Part shown: positions 46,556-54,616 of the stretch, in pieces
How the letters are laid out: each line of letters starts with the position of its first letter
Position numbering within the stretch: position 1 is the stretch's first letter
Origin: Sedimenticola hydrogenitrophicus
GTDB lineage: Bacteria > Pseudomonadota > Gammaproteobacteria > Chromatiales > Chromatiaceae
Length of the DNA stretch: 64,000 bases
Direction: 5' to 3'
NCBI RefSeq assembly: GCF_025175675.1
Contig: NZ_JANIOA010000009.1
Span: forward strand, 1 to 64,000
Made by a program: the position numbers and the translations under genes
Notes under the pieces: model-generated
Told to the model about the DNA's origin: nothing
What the model saw: only the letters and a program-made list of their open reading frames with translations
Databases searched by the model: none

Positions 46556-47233
46556 ATGCGCAACGGTTATTTCATCACCGGTACCGATACCGATTGCGGC
46601 AAGACCCGGGTGACCCTGGGGCTGATGCGGCTGTTGCAAGCCCGGGGGCACCAGGTGCTGGGGATGAAGCCGGTGGCCGCCGGCGCCGTGCAGACGGCGG
46701 ACGGCCTGCGCAACGACGATGCCCTGCGGCTGCAGGCCCAGGCCTCACGGCCGGTCGCTTACGAGCGGGTCAACCCCTACTGCTTCCACCCGCCCATCGC
46801 CCCCCATCTGGCCGCCGCACAGGCGGCGTGCGAAATCGATTTTGCCCGCATAAAGGGCTGTTTTGAGCAACTGGCCGCGGCGGCGGACCGGGTGCTGGTG
46901 GAGGGGGTCGGCGGCTGGCGGGTGCCACTGGGCGCGGACCGCACCCTGGCCGACCTGGCCGTCTCGCTGGGCCTGCCGGTGATCCTGGTGGTGGGGCTGC
47001 GGCTGGGCTGTATCAATCACGCCCTGCTGAGCGCCGAGGCGATCCGCGCCCGCGGGTTGCCGCTGGCCGGCTGGATCGGCAACCAGGTGGACCCGGCGAT
47101 GTGCGAGCGCGAGGCCAACATCGCCACCCTGCAGCAGTGGATTGATGCCCCCTGTCTCGGCGTGATCCCGTACCTCGCCGATCCCAGCGCCGGCGCGGTC
47201 AGCGAATTCCTGCGTCTGCCCACGGATTGTTGA
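46556..47233 (+). CDS. bioD: Dethiobiotin synthetase
   Basis: The 225-residue ATP-dependent carboxylase closes the ureido ring of dethiobiotin. P-loop GTDTDCGKTRVT (residues 9-20), GMKPVAAGA (substrate Lys), NPYCFHPPIAPHLAA and VEGVGGWRVPLG are all present. It is followed after 42 bases by acpH. Confidence 0.97.
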   Translation: MRNGYFITGTDTDCGKTRVTLGLMRLLQARGHQVLGMKPVAAGAVQTADGLRNDDALRLQAQASRPVAYERVNPYCFHPPIAPHLAAAQAACEIDFARIKGCFEQLAAAADRVLVEGVGGWRVPLGADRTLADLAVSLGLPVILVVGLRLGCINHALLSAEAIRARGLPLAGWIGNQVDPAMCEREANIATLQQWIDAPCLGVIPYLADPSAGAVSEFLRLPTDC

Positions 47234-47275
47234 GCGAGAATTCCGCGCGCTCTACCCTCGAATCGAGATGCCACA

Positions 47276-47878
47276 GTGAATTACCTCGCCCACCTGTTCC
47301 TCTCCCCCGACGATCCTGAACTGCTGCTCGGCAGCCTGATAGCCGATTTCACCCGTGGGCGCCTGGAGACCCTGGCCCGGGACTGGTCGCCGGGGGTGAT
47401 GCGGGGCATCGTCCTGCACCGCCAGGTGGACCGCTTCACCGACGACCACCCGCGGGTGATCCGCGCCCGGCGGCGTATCGCCGCCCCCTACCGGCGCTAC
47501 AGCGGCATCATCCTTGATATACTGTTCGATCACTTCCTCAGCCGCTACTGGGCGGAATTCACCCGGCGCGACCGGGACGAGTTTATCCGCGACGTCTACC
47601 GGCTGCTGGAGCAGCGCCGCGAGCAGCTGCCGGCGCGCCTGCATGCCCTGGTGCCGCGCATGCGGCGCGAGGACTGGCTCGGCTCCTACCGGGAACTGGA
47701 GGTGGTCGGCCTGGTATTCGAACGGATGGCGACCCGCCTGCGCCAGCCCAACGAGCTGGGCGGGGCGCTGGTGGAGGTGCGTAGGCACTATCCCGAACTG
47801 GCAGAGGATTTCCGTCGCTTCTTCCCCGAGCTGATCGCATTTGTACAACGACAACAGGAACAGACGGACCGGCAATGA
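47276..47878 (+). CDS. acpH: ACP phosphodiesterase AcpH
   Basis: The 200-residue HD-like hydrolase opens with NYLAHLFLS, then GSLIADFTRGR, HRQVDRFTDDHP and ILFDHFLSRYW, matching acyl carrier protein phosphodiesterase. It removes 4'-phosphopantetheine from ACP. It starts at GTG 47276, 42 bases after bioD, and overlaps ybaK by four bases, so it is likely co-transcribed with the biotin operon. In E. coli acpH lies elsewhere. Since the BioC-BioH route builds pimelate on ACP, an ACP-processing enzyme here is suggestive. Confidence 0.9.
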   Translation: MNYLAHLFLSPDDPELLLGSLIADFTRGRLETLARDWSPGVMRGIVLHRQVDRFTDDHPRVIRARRRIAAPYRRYSGIILDILFDHFLSRYWAEFTRRDRDEFIRDVYRLLEQRREQLPARLHALVPRMRREDWLGSYRELEVVGLVFERMATRLRQPNELGGALVEVRRHYPELAEDFRRFFPELIAFVQRQQEQTDRQ

Positions 47879-48333
47879 TACCCGAGCATGTCAAAGAGAT
47901 ATTGAACAATCACGGCCTCAGCGCGCTGGAGTTCGAGCCCGGCAGCACCCCCACTTCGGAATTGGCCGCGGCGCGCATCGGCGTGGCGGTGGGGCAGATC
48001 GCCAAATCCATGCTGTTCAAGGGCAAGAACGGCAGCTTCTACCTGGTGGTCTGCCCGGGCGACCTGCGGGTCTGCAGCAAAAAGATGAAGAGCGAGACCG
48101 GAACCAAGGTGCGCATGGCGCGCGGCGACGAGACCGAGACGGTCACCGGATTCCGTCCCGGCGGGGTCTGCCCGTTCGGCGTCGAGGGGGTGGAGACCCT
48201 GCTGGATATCGGGCTGGCCGAGTATCCCCTGATCTATCCGGCGGCGGGTAACGATGCCTCCGGGGTGCCGGTCACCTTTGAACAGCTGAAACGGATCACC
48301 GGTGGCCGGGTGGTGGATGTGATGGAGCGCTGA
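47875..48333 (+). CDS. YbaK/ProX-type aminoacyl-tRNA deacylase
   Basis: The 152-residue protein has the YbaK/EbsC fold landmarks TSELAAARIGVAVGQIAKSMLFK (split as ELAAARIGVAVGQ and AKSMLFKGK), FYLVVCPGDLRVC, GFRPGGVCPFGV and IYPAAGNDASGVPVTF. The conserved Lys of the KSM motif, the catalytic residue in this family, is near residue 43. Members hydrolyse mischarged aminoacyl-tRNAs such as Cys-tRNA(Pro) or Ala-tRNA(Pro); the exact specificity cannot be told from sequence. It overlaps acpH by four bases and ends the run begun by bioB. Confidence 0.88.
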   Translation: MIPEHVKEILNNHGLSALEFEPGSTPTSELAAARIGVAVGQIAKSMLFKGKNGSFYLVVCPGDLRVCSKKMKSETGTKVRMARGDETETVTGFRPGGVCPFGVEGVETLLDIGLAEYPLIYPAAGNDASGVPVTFEQLKRITGGRVVDVMER

Positions 48334-48531
48334 AGCGGGTCCGGCGCCGGTTGGCTATCCAGGACGGTCATATAGTGCCGGTGCAAGGGCGATTATGCGG
48401 CCGAAGCTGATACTATAGTTCCTATTTGATACTTTCTGCTGCACTTGCAGCAGATTGTCCCGGCCAGAGGTGGCAAAAGCGCGGCGAATCTCCTATTCTT
48501 CAGGACCTTTTTTGTACAATCGAGCACCACA

Positions 48532-49608
48532 ATGTTCCAAGACAGCCTGACCAATACCAACCTGCTCGCCGAGCGGGTGCTGATCTCTCCGGTGGATCTG
48601 AAGCGCCATCTGCCCCTGACGGCCGAGGGGGAGCGCCATGTCATCGAGGCGAGGCAGACCATCAAGCGGATCCTCAACAAGGAGGACCCGCGGTTGCTGG
48701 TGGTGACCGGCCCCTGCTCCATCCACGATGTGGCGGCGGCCAAGGAGTATGCCCTGCGCCTGAAGCAGCTGCATGATCAGTTGGGGGAGACCCTCTATAT
48801 CGTCATGCGCATCTATTTCGAGAAGCCCCGTACCACGGTCGGCTGGAAGGGGCTGATCAACGATCCGCGCATGGATGACAGCTTCCATATCGAAGAGGGG
48901 CTGCACAAGGCGCGCGAGCTGCTGGTGTGGCTGGCCGAGCTGGGTCTGCCGGTGGCCACCGAGGCGCTGGACCCGTTCAATCCCCAGTACCTGGGAGACC
49001 TGTTCGCCTGGGCGGCGATCGGCGCGCGCACCACCGAGTCCCAGACCCACCGCGAAATGGCCTCCGGCCTCTCCATGCCGGTGGGCTTCAAGAACGGCAC
49101 CGACGGCGGGTTGGCGGTGGCCATCAACGCCCTGGAGTCGGTAGCCAATCCGCACAGTTTCCTCGGCATCAACCAGAAGGGCCAGGTGACGGTGATCCAG
49201 ACCAAGGGCAATGTGTGCGGCCACGTGATCCTGCGCGGCGGCAACAGCGGACCCAATTACGACTCGGTCAACGTGGCCCTGTGCGAGGAGGCCCTGCGCA
49301 AGGCCGGGCTACCCGGGAACATCATGATCGACTGCAGTCACGGCAACTCCAGCAAGAAGCCGGAACTGCAGCCGCTGGTGGCGGAGAACGTGGTCAACCA
49401 GATCATCGAGGGCAACCAGTCGATCACCGGCCTGATGCTGGAGAGCAACCTGGAGTTCGGCAACCAGTCCATCCCGGCCGATCTGAGTCAGCTCAAATAC
49501 GGCGTCTCGGTGACCGATGCCTGTATCGACTGGGAGACCAACGAGAAACTGCTGCTCGGCATGGCGGAGAAACTGAAAAACGTGCTGCCGGCCCGCATCA
49601 AGACCTAA
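48532..49608 (+). CDS. aroG: DAHP synthase, class I (AroF/G/H type)
   Basis: The 358-residue enzyme condenses phosphoenolpyruvate with erythrose-4-phosphate to start the shikimate pathway. It has VVTGPCSIHD, RIYFEKPRTTVGWKGL, IGARTTESQTHREMASGLS (split as IGARTTESQTHRE and MASGLSMPVGFKNGTDG), HVILRGGNSGPNY and DCSHGNSSK. These match the E. coli three-isozyme family; which aromatic amino acid inhibits it is not readable. A 198-base leader lacks a recognised TyrR site. ATG at 48532; the open frame upstream to 48445 is not conserved. Confidence 0.95.
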   Translation: MFQDSLTNTNLLAERVLISPVDLKRHLPLTAEGERHVIEARQTIKRILNKEDPRLLVVTGPCSIHDVAAAKEYALRLKQLHDQLGETLYIVMRIYFEKPRTTVGWKGLINDPRMDDSFHIEEGLHKARELLVWLAELGLPVATEALDPFNPQYLGDLFAWAAIGARTTESQTHREMASGLSMPVGFKNGTDGGLAVAINALESVANPHSFLGINQKGQVTVIQTKGNVCGHVILRGGNSGPNYDSVNVALCEEALRKAGLPGNIMIDCSHGNSSKKPELQPLVAENVVNQIIEGNQSITGLMLESNLEFGNQSIPADLSQLKYGVSVTDACIDWETNEKLLLGMAEKLKNVLPARIKT

Positions 49609-49935
49609 GCCGAATTATTCTCGCAGAGTGACTCCTCGCGGGGTGATTGGCCTGCCTTGCCGGCCTCACACGATGGCTTTTTTCCTCGAATCCGGCCCCA
49701 TTTTCAGCGCCTGCCCAAACTCGCTTCGCTCAAACAAGGGCAGGCTTGAATCTGAAAAAGGGGCCGGATTCGAGGCGCCATCAAGATCGGCCAACAAGGC
49801 AGGCCAATCACTTAAAGACCGCGTGAGTAGTTACGCGATGTATAGATATCAGTCCGTGTTTACTTTGCGTTCTTTGCGTCTCTGCGAGAGATTTATAAAA
49901 CAATCGGGCTGAGACGTTGGTGAGGCCAGGCGGAT
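49609..49935. other. Spacer downstream of aroG with repeat E copy 2
   Basis: Large palindrome E (49624-49837) is followed by a TTTGCGTTCTTTGCGTCTCTGC segment at about 49862-49886, related to the inverted repeat near 29116. No gene recognised; the palindrome probably ends aroG transcription. Confidence 0.5.
49624..49837. repeat. Large nested palindrome family E, copy 2 (inverted)
   Basis: Matches 35280-35492 in opposite orientation: GGGGTGATTGGCCTGCC..., CCTGCCCAAACTCGC, CTCAAACAAGGGCAGGC and GGCCAACAAGGCAGGCC recur. The two copies sit 14 kb apart and could recombine to invert the region between them. Confidence 0.8.
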
Positions 49936-49966
49936 AAAAAAAGAGGCCGCAAGGAGATTGCGGCCT
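49936..49966 (-). terminator. Minus-strand intrinsic terminator
   Basis: Read on the minus strand, AGGCCGC-AATCTCCTT-GCGGCCT is followed by CTTTTTTT. No minus-strand gene of normal size ends just before it. Confidence 0.75.
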
Positions 49967-49992
49967 AAATCCAAAAGGAGGAGTCGGTCCAG

Positions 49993-50052
49993 GTGATCGC
50001 ACTACTTCGATACTGCCTTCGGCCCATCACCCTGACCATGGGACAGATTTGA
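49993..50052 (+). CDS. Putative 19-codon small ORF before a strong terminator
   Basis: A GTG at 49993 opens a 19-residue frame (starting MIALLRYCLRPITL) that ends with TGA at 50050-50052. An AGGAGG Shine-Dalgarno lies at 49976-49981, about 11 bases upstream, and a strong terminator hairpin begins 16 bases after the stop. The layout resembles a leader peptide or a short independent transcript. No gene lies downstream on this strand. I do not recognise the peptide and offer it as a candidate only. Confidence 0.25.
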   Translation: MIALLRYCLRPITLTMGQI

Positions 50053-50067
50053 TCACAGAACGGCAAC

Positions 50068-50105
50068 CGGCCGCATTGCGAATTCGCAACGCGGCCGTTT
50101 TTTTT
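50068..50105 (+). terminator. Strong plus-strand intrinsic terminator
   Basis: CGGCCGC-A-TTGCGAA and TTCGCAA-C-GCGGCCG form a 14-bp stem with one mismatch and no unpaired loop beyond the turn, followed by eight T. Over 450 bases separate it from the end of aroG, so it probably serves a separate short transcript. Confidence 0.85.
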
Positions 50106-50379
50106 GTTCAGGGATGGAGTTATGCCGCGGAGGCCAGGGATGTGCGGGAGCGGCCATTCAAATGGTGTATGCGCTGGCGCTTATCCACCCTGTATCCGAA
50201 TATTCTTCGTAGAGTGCCTAAGCCGATAAGCGCATCCACCATTGCCGTGGTATGCATTCCCACGCGGAACGTGGGAACGAGGAAATGGATCGTAGGATGT
50301 GGTGAGTGAAACGAACCGCATCAAGGCGTTTGCGCCGTTTCCTGTGGCGGCTGGTGCGGTTCGCAAGCTAACCGGCACC
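50106..50379. other. Spacer with repeats A and B copies
   Basis: Family A repeats at about 50166-50193 (inverted) and 50209-50240, a short stretch with CATTCCCACGCGGAACGTGGGAACG (a hairpin, about 50254-50279), then family B copy 3. No gene recognised. Confidence 0.5.
50166..50240. repeat. Palindromic repeat family A, copies 4 and 5
   Basis: GCGCTGGCGCTTATCCACCC (inverted) and GATAAGCGCATCCACC (direct) face each other with about 25 bases between, the same paired layout seen at 13655-13760. Confidence 0.7.
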
Positions 50380-50383
50380 CTAC
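50292..50383. repeat. Palindromic repeat family B, copy 3
   Basis: GTAGGATGTGGTGAG...CGAACCGCATC faces GGTGCGGTTCG...CTAACCGGCACCCTAC. Its right end contains the stop codon of the class II DAHP synthase gene (TAG on the minus strand, 50380-50382). Confidence 0.8.
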
Positions 50384-51717
50384 GTCCGCCCCAGCTTGCG
50401 GGTGATGGCCAGGGCCATCTCCAGCGCCTGCTCGTAGTTGAGGCGCGGGTCCACCTGGGTCTTGTAGGCCCGTTTCAGGCCCGCCTCGTCCAGGCCACGG
50501 GCGCCGCCGATGCACTCGGTGACGTCGTCGCCGGTCAGCTCGAAGTGGACGCCGCCGAGGATGCTGCCCGCGCTGCGGTGGATGTCGATGGCCTGTTCCA
50601 GTTCGGCGAGGATATTGTCGAAGCGGCGCGTCTTGTAGCCGCTCCGGGTCGACTCGGTGTTGCCGTGCATCGGGTCGCTGACCCAGAGCACCCGGCGCCC
50701 GGTGCGCTTGACCGCCTCGATCAGCCCGGGCAGGCCGTCGCCGATCTTGTCGGCGCCGAAGCGGTGGATAAACAGCAGCTTGCCCTCCTCGTTGTCCGGG
50801 TTCAGGCGTTCCGTCAGCTCGCCGATCCACTGCGCCGACATACCCGGGCCCACCTTGACGCCGACCGGATTGCGGATGCCGCTGAAGTACTCGATGTGGG
50901 CATCGGTGGTGGCGGCGGTACGGAAGCCGATCCACGGCAGGTGGGTGGTCAGGTTGTAGTAGCCGGGACGATTGGGCACCGGGCGGGTCAGGGACTGCTC
51001 GTAGTGCAGGTGCAGCCCCTCATGGCTGGTAAAGAACTGCACCCGGCTCAGGTCGCTGTCGCGGCCGCTGCCCAGGGTCTCCATGAATTTCAGCGAATGG
51101 GAGAGCTCCGCCACCACCTGGTGGTACTCGTCCGCCAGTGGCGAGTGACCGACGAAATCCAGGTCCCAGTTCTCCGGGTGGTGCAGATCGGCGAAACCGC
51201 AATCCGACAGGGCGCGGATAAAGTTCAGGGTCATGGCGGCGCGGCCATAGCCACGCAGCAGTCGCACCGGGTCGGGGATGCGCGCCTCCGGGGTGAATTC
51301 GGGCCCGTTGATCAGGTCGCCCCGATAGCTGGGCAGGGTCACCCCGTCGATGGTCTCGGTGTCGGCGGAGCGCGGCTTGGCATACTGCCCGGCGATGCGG
51401 CCGACCCGGATCACTGGCTTGTTCAACCCATGGATCAGCAACAGGCTCATCTGCAGCAGGATCTTCAGCTTGTTGGTGATCATCTGCGCATTGCAGTCAC
51501 CGAAGTTCTCCGCGCAGTCGCCGCCCTGCAGCAGGAACGCCTCGCCGCGGGCGGCGGCGGCCAACTGGCCCTTCAGCGCCTCGATCTCCCAGGAGGTGAC
51601 CAGCGGCGGCAGCAGGGAGAGCTGTTCCAGGGTGGCGTCGAGCGCCTCCTGCGAGGGGTAGTTGGCCTGCTGTTTGGCGGGCTTTGCCTGCCAGGATGTG
51701 GGGTGCCATTGATTCAT
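50380..51717 (-). CDS. DAHP synthase, class II (plant/actinobacterial type)
   Basis: The 445-residue enzyme performs the same reaction as the class I enzyme 0.8 kb away but belongs to the unrelated-in-sequence class II. It starts WHPTSWQAKPAKQQANY and has FLLQGGDCAENFGDC (metal-binding Cys), VRVGRIAGQYAKPRS, SHEGLHLHYEQSLTR, KVGPGMSAQWIGELTERLNP (split as KVGPGMSAQWI and GELTERLNP), WVSDPMHGNT and GGVHFELTGDDVTECIGG. In pseudomonads class II forms often serve secondary aromatic products and have different feedback control. The stop codon lies in repeat B. Confidence 0.95.
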   Translation of the reverse strand: MNQWHPTSWQAKPAKQQANYPSQEALDATLEQLSLLPPLVTSWEIEALKGQLAAAARGEAFLLQGGDCAENFGDCNAQMITNKLKILLQMSLLLIHGLNKPVIRVGRIAGQYAKPRSADTETIDGVTLPSYRGDLINGPEFTPEARIPDPVRLLRGYGRAAMTLNFIRALSDCGFADLHHPENWDLDFVGHSPLADEYHQVVAELSHSLKFMETLGSGRDSDLSRVQFFTSHEGLHLHYEQSLTRPVPNRPGYYNLTTHLPWIGFRTAATTDAHIEYFSGIRNPVGVKVGPGMSAQWIGELTERLNPDNEEGKLLFIHRFGADKIGDGLPGLIEAVKRTGRRVLWVSDPMHGNTESTRSGYKTRRFDNILAELEQAIDIHRSAGSILGGVHFELTGDDVTECIGGARGLDEAGLKRAYKTQVDPRLNYEQALEMALAITRKLGRT

Positions 51718-51855
51718 CTATGTGACTCGGGGTTCAGGTGGTGCGGATGGGTGCGGATGGGTCGCGACCGGTTCAGTACAACAGGCAGCATAGCGGAAAT
51801 CGGCCGGCTTGGGGAGGGCGTGGGGCCGCCGTGCCAAACCGGATTGTCAGGAGCC

Positions 51856-51881
51856 GGGTAGGCACGGGGGCCTGCCCCTAC
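51856..51881. repeat. Short repeat family G, copy 2
   Basis: GGGTAGGCACGGGGGCCTGC then CCCTAC, the inverse of 35193-35218. The TAG stop of iorB (51878-51880 on the minus strand) is formed by this repeat. Confidence 0.7.
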
Positions 51882-52474
51882 AGGCTGGCCTGGCGGCCCA
51901 GCTCGAAGGCCTTTTCGTTGATCTCCACGAGGGTGGGCTTGCGGCCGCGAAAACGGTCCAGGATCTCGTTCTTCAGCGCCTCGGCGGGGAACGGCAGCAG
52001 TTCCGAGATGGCCCCCAGCATCACCGTGTTGACCAGCTTGAAGTTGCCCAGCTCGCGGGCAATGGCGCCGGCGTCGAAGGCGTGGTATTCGACCCCGGTG
52101 GCGGCGATCTCGCTAATTGGATCCTGCGGATAGTCGTACAGGCCGAGACTCACCACCGGCGGTTCCTGGCGGGTGGTATTGATCATGGCCACGCCGCAGG
52201 GGCGCAGGTGACTGATCCAGCGCAGCGCCTCGGCCGGTTCGAAGCCCACCAGGATATCCGCCTCGCCCGGGGGGATGGCGGGTGACAGCACCCGGGTGCC
52301 GAAACGCACATGGGAGGTGACCACGCCGCCGCGCTGGGCCATGCCCGCCACCTCGGTCTTCTTCACATCGAAGCCCTGGGAGAGGGCGGTCTGGGAGAGG
52401 ATCTCGGCGGCGGTCATGACGCCCTGGCCGCCGATGCCGGCGACCAGGATATTGGTGATTTTGTTTTCGCTCAC
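51878..52474 (-). CDS. iorB: Indolepyruvate:ferredoxin oxidoreductase beta subunit
   Basis: The 198-residue gamma-type domain protein has NILVAGIGGQGVMTAAEILS at the start and the KKTEVAGMAQRGGVVTSHVRFG segment (split as TEVAGMAQRGG and VVTSHVRFG), typical of the small subunit of aryl-pyruvate oxidoreductases. It works with IorA to convert indole-, phenyl- or hydroxyphenyl-pyruvate plus CoA to aryl-acetyl-CoA, reducing ferredoxin. The GTG at 52474 is chosen because homology begins there; a longer frame to 52558 overlaps iorA. Its stop codon is part of repeat G. Confidence 0.93.
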   Translation of the reverse strand: MSENKITNILVAGIGGQGVMTAAEILSQTALSQGFDVKKTEVAGMAQRGGVVTSHVRFGTRVLSPAIPPGEADILVGFEPAEALRWISHLRPCGVAMINTTRQEPPVVSLGLYDYPQDPISEIAATGVEYHAFDAGAIARELGNFKLVNTVMLGAISELLPFPAEALKNEILDRFRGRKPTLVEINEKAFELGRQASL

Positions 52475-52520
52475 AATGGATTCTCGGTTCGGATGGGTTG
52501 ATTCTTCGGTTGCGTCGGGA

Positions 52521-54422
52521 TCACTGGCGGATGTAATCGGCCAGCGGCAGGATGGCATCCGGACCGCAGGTCTTGGGACAGAGATTGCAGCCGGTGCAGG
52601 CGCCGCTCTCGATCTTGACGAAGGCCAGCTCCTTCTCGCTGCCGTTCGGCTTGACCACCGTCTCGCGTCGCGTCACCAGGATCGCCGGACAGCCGATATC
52701 CAGGCAGTTGCCACAGCCGGTACACTTGTCGTCATCCACCGTCAGCGCCGGCTGGGCGCCGTAGTAGTCGATCAGCACGCAGGGCTGGTTGGTGATGATC
52801 ACCGAGGGCTCGGGGATCTTCACCTCGTTGCGCAGCGCGGTGAACAGGGTCGGCAGCTCGTAGGGATTCACCTCGTGGATACGCTCCGGTTTCACTCCCA
52901 ATGCCTCGCACAGCTTGCGGAAATCCACCTTCATCGCCTCGTTGCCGTGGATATCGCGGCCGCTGGCCGGGTTGTCCTGGCCGCCGGTCATACCGACCGC
53001 GCGGTTGTCCAGCAGCAGGATGGTGACGTTGCCCTTGTTGTAGGTGATGTCGAGCAGCCCCTGCATGCCCATGTGCATGAAGGTGGAGTCGCCGATCACG
53101 GCGATGATCTTCTTGTCCCTGTCCGCCTCGACCCGGCCCTTGTCCAGGCCGTGGGCGATGCCCATGGAGGCGCCCATGCAGATGGTGGTATCCAGGGCGT
53201 TCCAGGGGTGCCCGGCACCCAGGGTATAGCAGCCGATGTCACCGGAGATGGTGGTGTTGCGGATCTTCGACAGGCAGTAGTAGATGCCCAGGTGGGGGCA
53301 GGCCACACACATGGTGGGCGGGCGCGGGAACACATTGGCGCCGGTGGCCGGATCGATGCGCGGTGCCGGCGGTTTGATCTCGATCGGCGCCTTCACCGGC
53401 GCGGCGGTCTCGGGTACCGCCTCGCCCAGCAGTCTGGCAATGGCCGGGCGCAGTACGTTGGGGGAGAGTTCGCCGAGGCGTGGCAGGATCTCCTTGCCCA
53501 GCAGTTCGATGCCGACGGCCTTGAGCTCGGTCTCCAGGAGCGGCTCCACCTCTTCCACCACCACCAGCCGGTCCACCTGGCCGGCCAGTTCGCGGATCTT
53601 GTCGAAGGGGACCGGGTAACTCAGCCCCAGCTTGATCAGCGGGGCGTCGGGATAGGCCTCACGGACATGCATGTAGGTGGGGCCGGAGGTGATGAAACCG
53701 ACCCGCCGGTCGCTGCCGGCCATGATTTGATTGAGTTCGCTGGACTCGCTGTGGCGCTGGATCTCCGCCTCGCGCTCGAACATCAGCGGTAGCCGCTTTC
53801 GCGCCACGTTGGGGGTCATGATCAAGCGCCCGGGATCCTTGACGAAGCCCTCCGCCCGGCTCGTTTCGCTGCGTTCGCCAAAGCTGACCACGCCCTTGAC
53901 GTGGCAGATGCGGGTGGTGAGGCGCAGGATGACCGGGGTGTTGAAGCGCTCGGAGAGTTCGAACGCCCGCTGGGTGTATTCGTAGGCCTCCTGGGCGTCG
54001 GCCGGCTCCAGCAGCGGCACATGGGCGAAGCGGCCCCAGAAGCGGGAGTCCTGTTCGTTCTGCGAGGAGGAGAGGCCGACGTCGTCGGCCACCGCGATCA
54101 CCAGGCCGGCACCGACCCCGGCCAGGGTTTGGCTCATCAGGGCGTCGGAGGCGACATTCAGGCCGACGTGTTTCATGGCGCAGAGCGCCCGGCTGCCGGC
54201 CAGCGAGGCGCCGATGGCCACCTCCAGGGAGACCTTCTCGTTCACCGACCACTCGGTATACATCTCCGGGTAGTGGGCGGCGAATTCCAGGATCTCGGTC
54301 GCCGGGGTACCGGGATAGGCGGCCGCCAGGTTGCAGCCGGCCTCCCAGGCGCCGCGTGCCACGGCCTCGTTTCCCGACATGAAGCGCCGGTTGGAACCGG
54401 CCAATGGGGGGACTGCACTCAC
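52521..54422 (-). CDS. iorA: Indolepyruvate:ferredoxin oxidoreductase alpha subunit
   Basis: About 633 residues. The N-terminal pyrimidine-type domain has MSGNEAVARGAWEAGC and YPGTPATEIL; the central TPP-binding region has GDIGCYTLGAGHPWNALDT (split as GDIGCYTLGAG and WNALDTTICMGAS) and IAVIGDSTFMHMG. A C-terminal 2[4Fe-4S] ferredoxin domain carries CTGCGNCLDIGCPAI and CTGCNLCPKTCGPD. Start: GTG 54422 has AGAGG eight bases upstream; a GTG at 54431 is the alternative. The enzyme needs low-potential ferredoxin and is usually found in anaerobes and facultative aromatic degraders. Confidence 0.94.
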   Translation of the reverse strand: MSAVPPLAGSNRRFMSGNEAVARGAWEAGCNLAAAYPGTPATEILEFAAHYPEMYTEWSVNEKVSLEVAIGASLAGSRALCAMKHVGLNVASDALMSQTLAGVGAGLVIAVADDVGLSSSQNEQDSRFWGRFAHVPLLEPADAQEAYEYTQRAFELSERFNTPVILRLTTRICHVKGVVSFGERSETSRAEGFVKDPGRLIMTPNVARKRLPLMFEREAEIQRHSESSELNQIMAGSDRRVGFITSGPTYMHVREAYPDAPLIKLGLSYPVPFDKIRELAGQVDRLVVVEEVEPLLETELKAVGIELLGKEILPRLGELSPNVLRPAIARLLGEAVPETAAPVKAPIEIKPPAPRIDPATGANVFPRPPTMCVACPHLGIYYCLSKIRNTTISGDIGCYTLGAGHPWNALDTTICMGASMGIAHGLDKGRVEADRDKKIIAVIGDSTFMHMGMQGLLDITYNKGNVTILLLDNRAVGMTGGQDNPASGRDIHGNEAMKVDFRKLCEALGVKPERIHEVNPYELPTLFTALRNEVKIPEPSVIITNQPCVLIDYYGAQPALTVDDDKCTGCGNCLDIGCPAILVTRRETVVKPNGSEKELAFVKIESGACTGCNLCPKTCGPDAILPLADYIRQ

Positions 54423-54518
54423 AATGTTCACCTCTGATTCTTTAAAATCAAGCTTCCCGCCAGGCGCAGGAAGCTGTTAACTTGGCCGGCGATCAAACTT
54501 GGCCGCTGACAGTATGAA

Positions 54519-54590
54519 GGGGTCGGGGTCAAGCCACCCACTCGCAGACGGCGGTTTCCAACCGGCCTCGCGTGGCTTGACTCCGACCCC
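54519..54590. repeat. Palindromic repeat family F, copy 2
   Basis: GGGGTCGGGGTCAAGCCAC and GTGGCTTGACTCCGACCCC face each other; 72 bases, same outline as 41298-41368 but with a different inner loop. It lies between paaK and iorA, both leftward. Confidence 0.8.
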
Positions 54591-54616
54591 TGTGCGTCTC
54601 CCGTCCCGGGGTTGGA

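Noticed and set aside
48334-48531. TyrR or attenuator control in front of aroG
   Set aside because: No TGTAAA-N6-TTTACA-like box and no Phe/Tyr/Trp-rich leader with terminator was visible.
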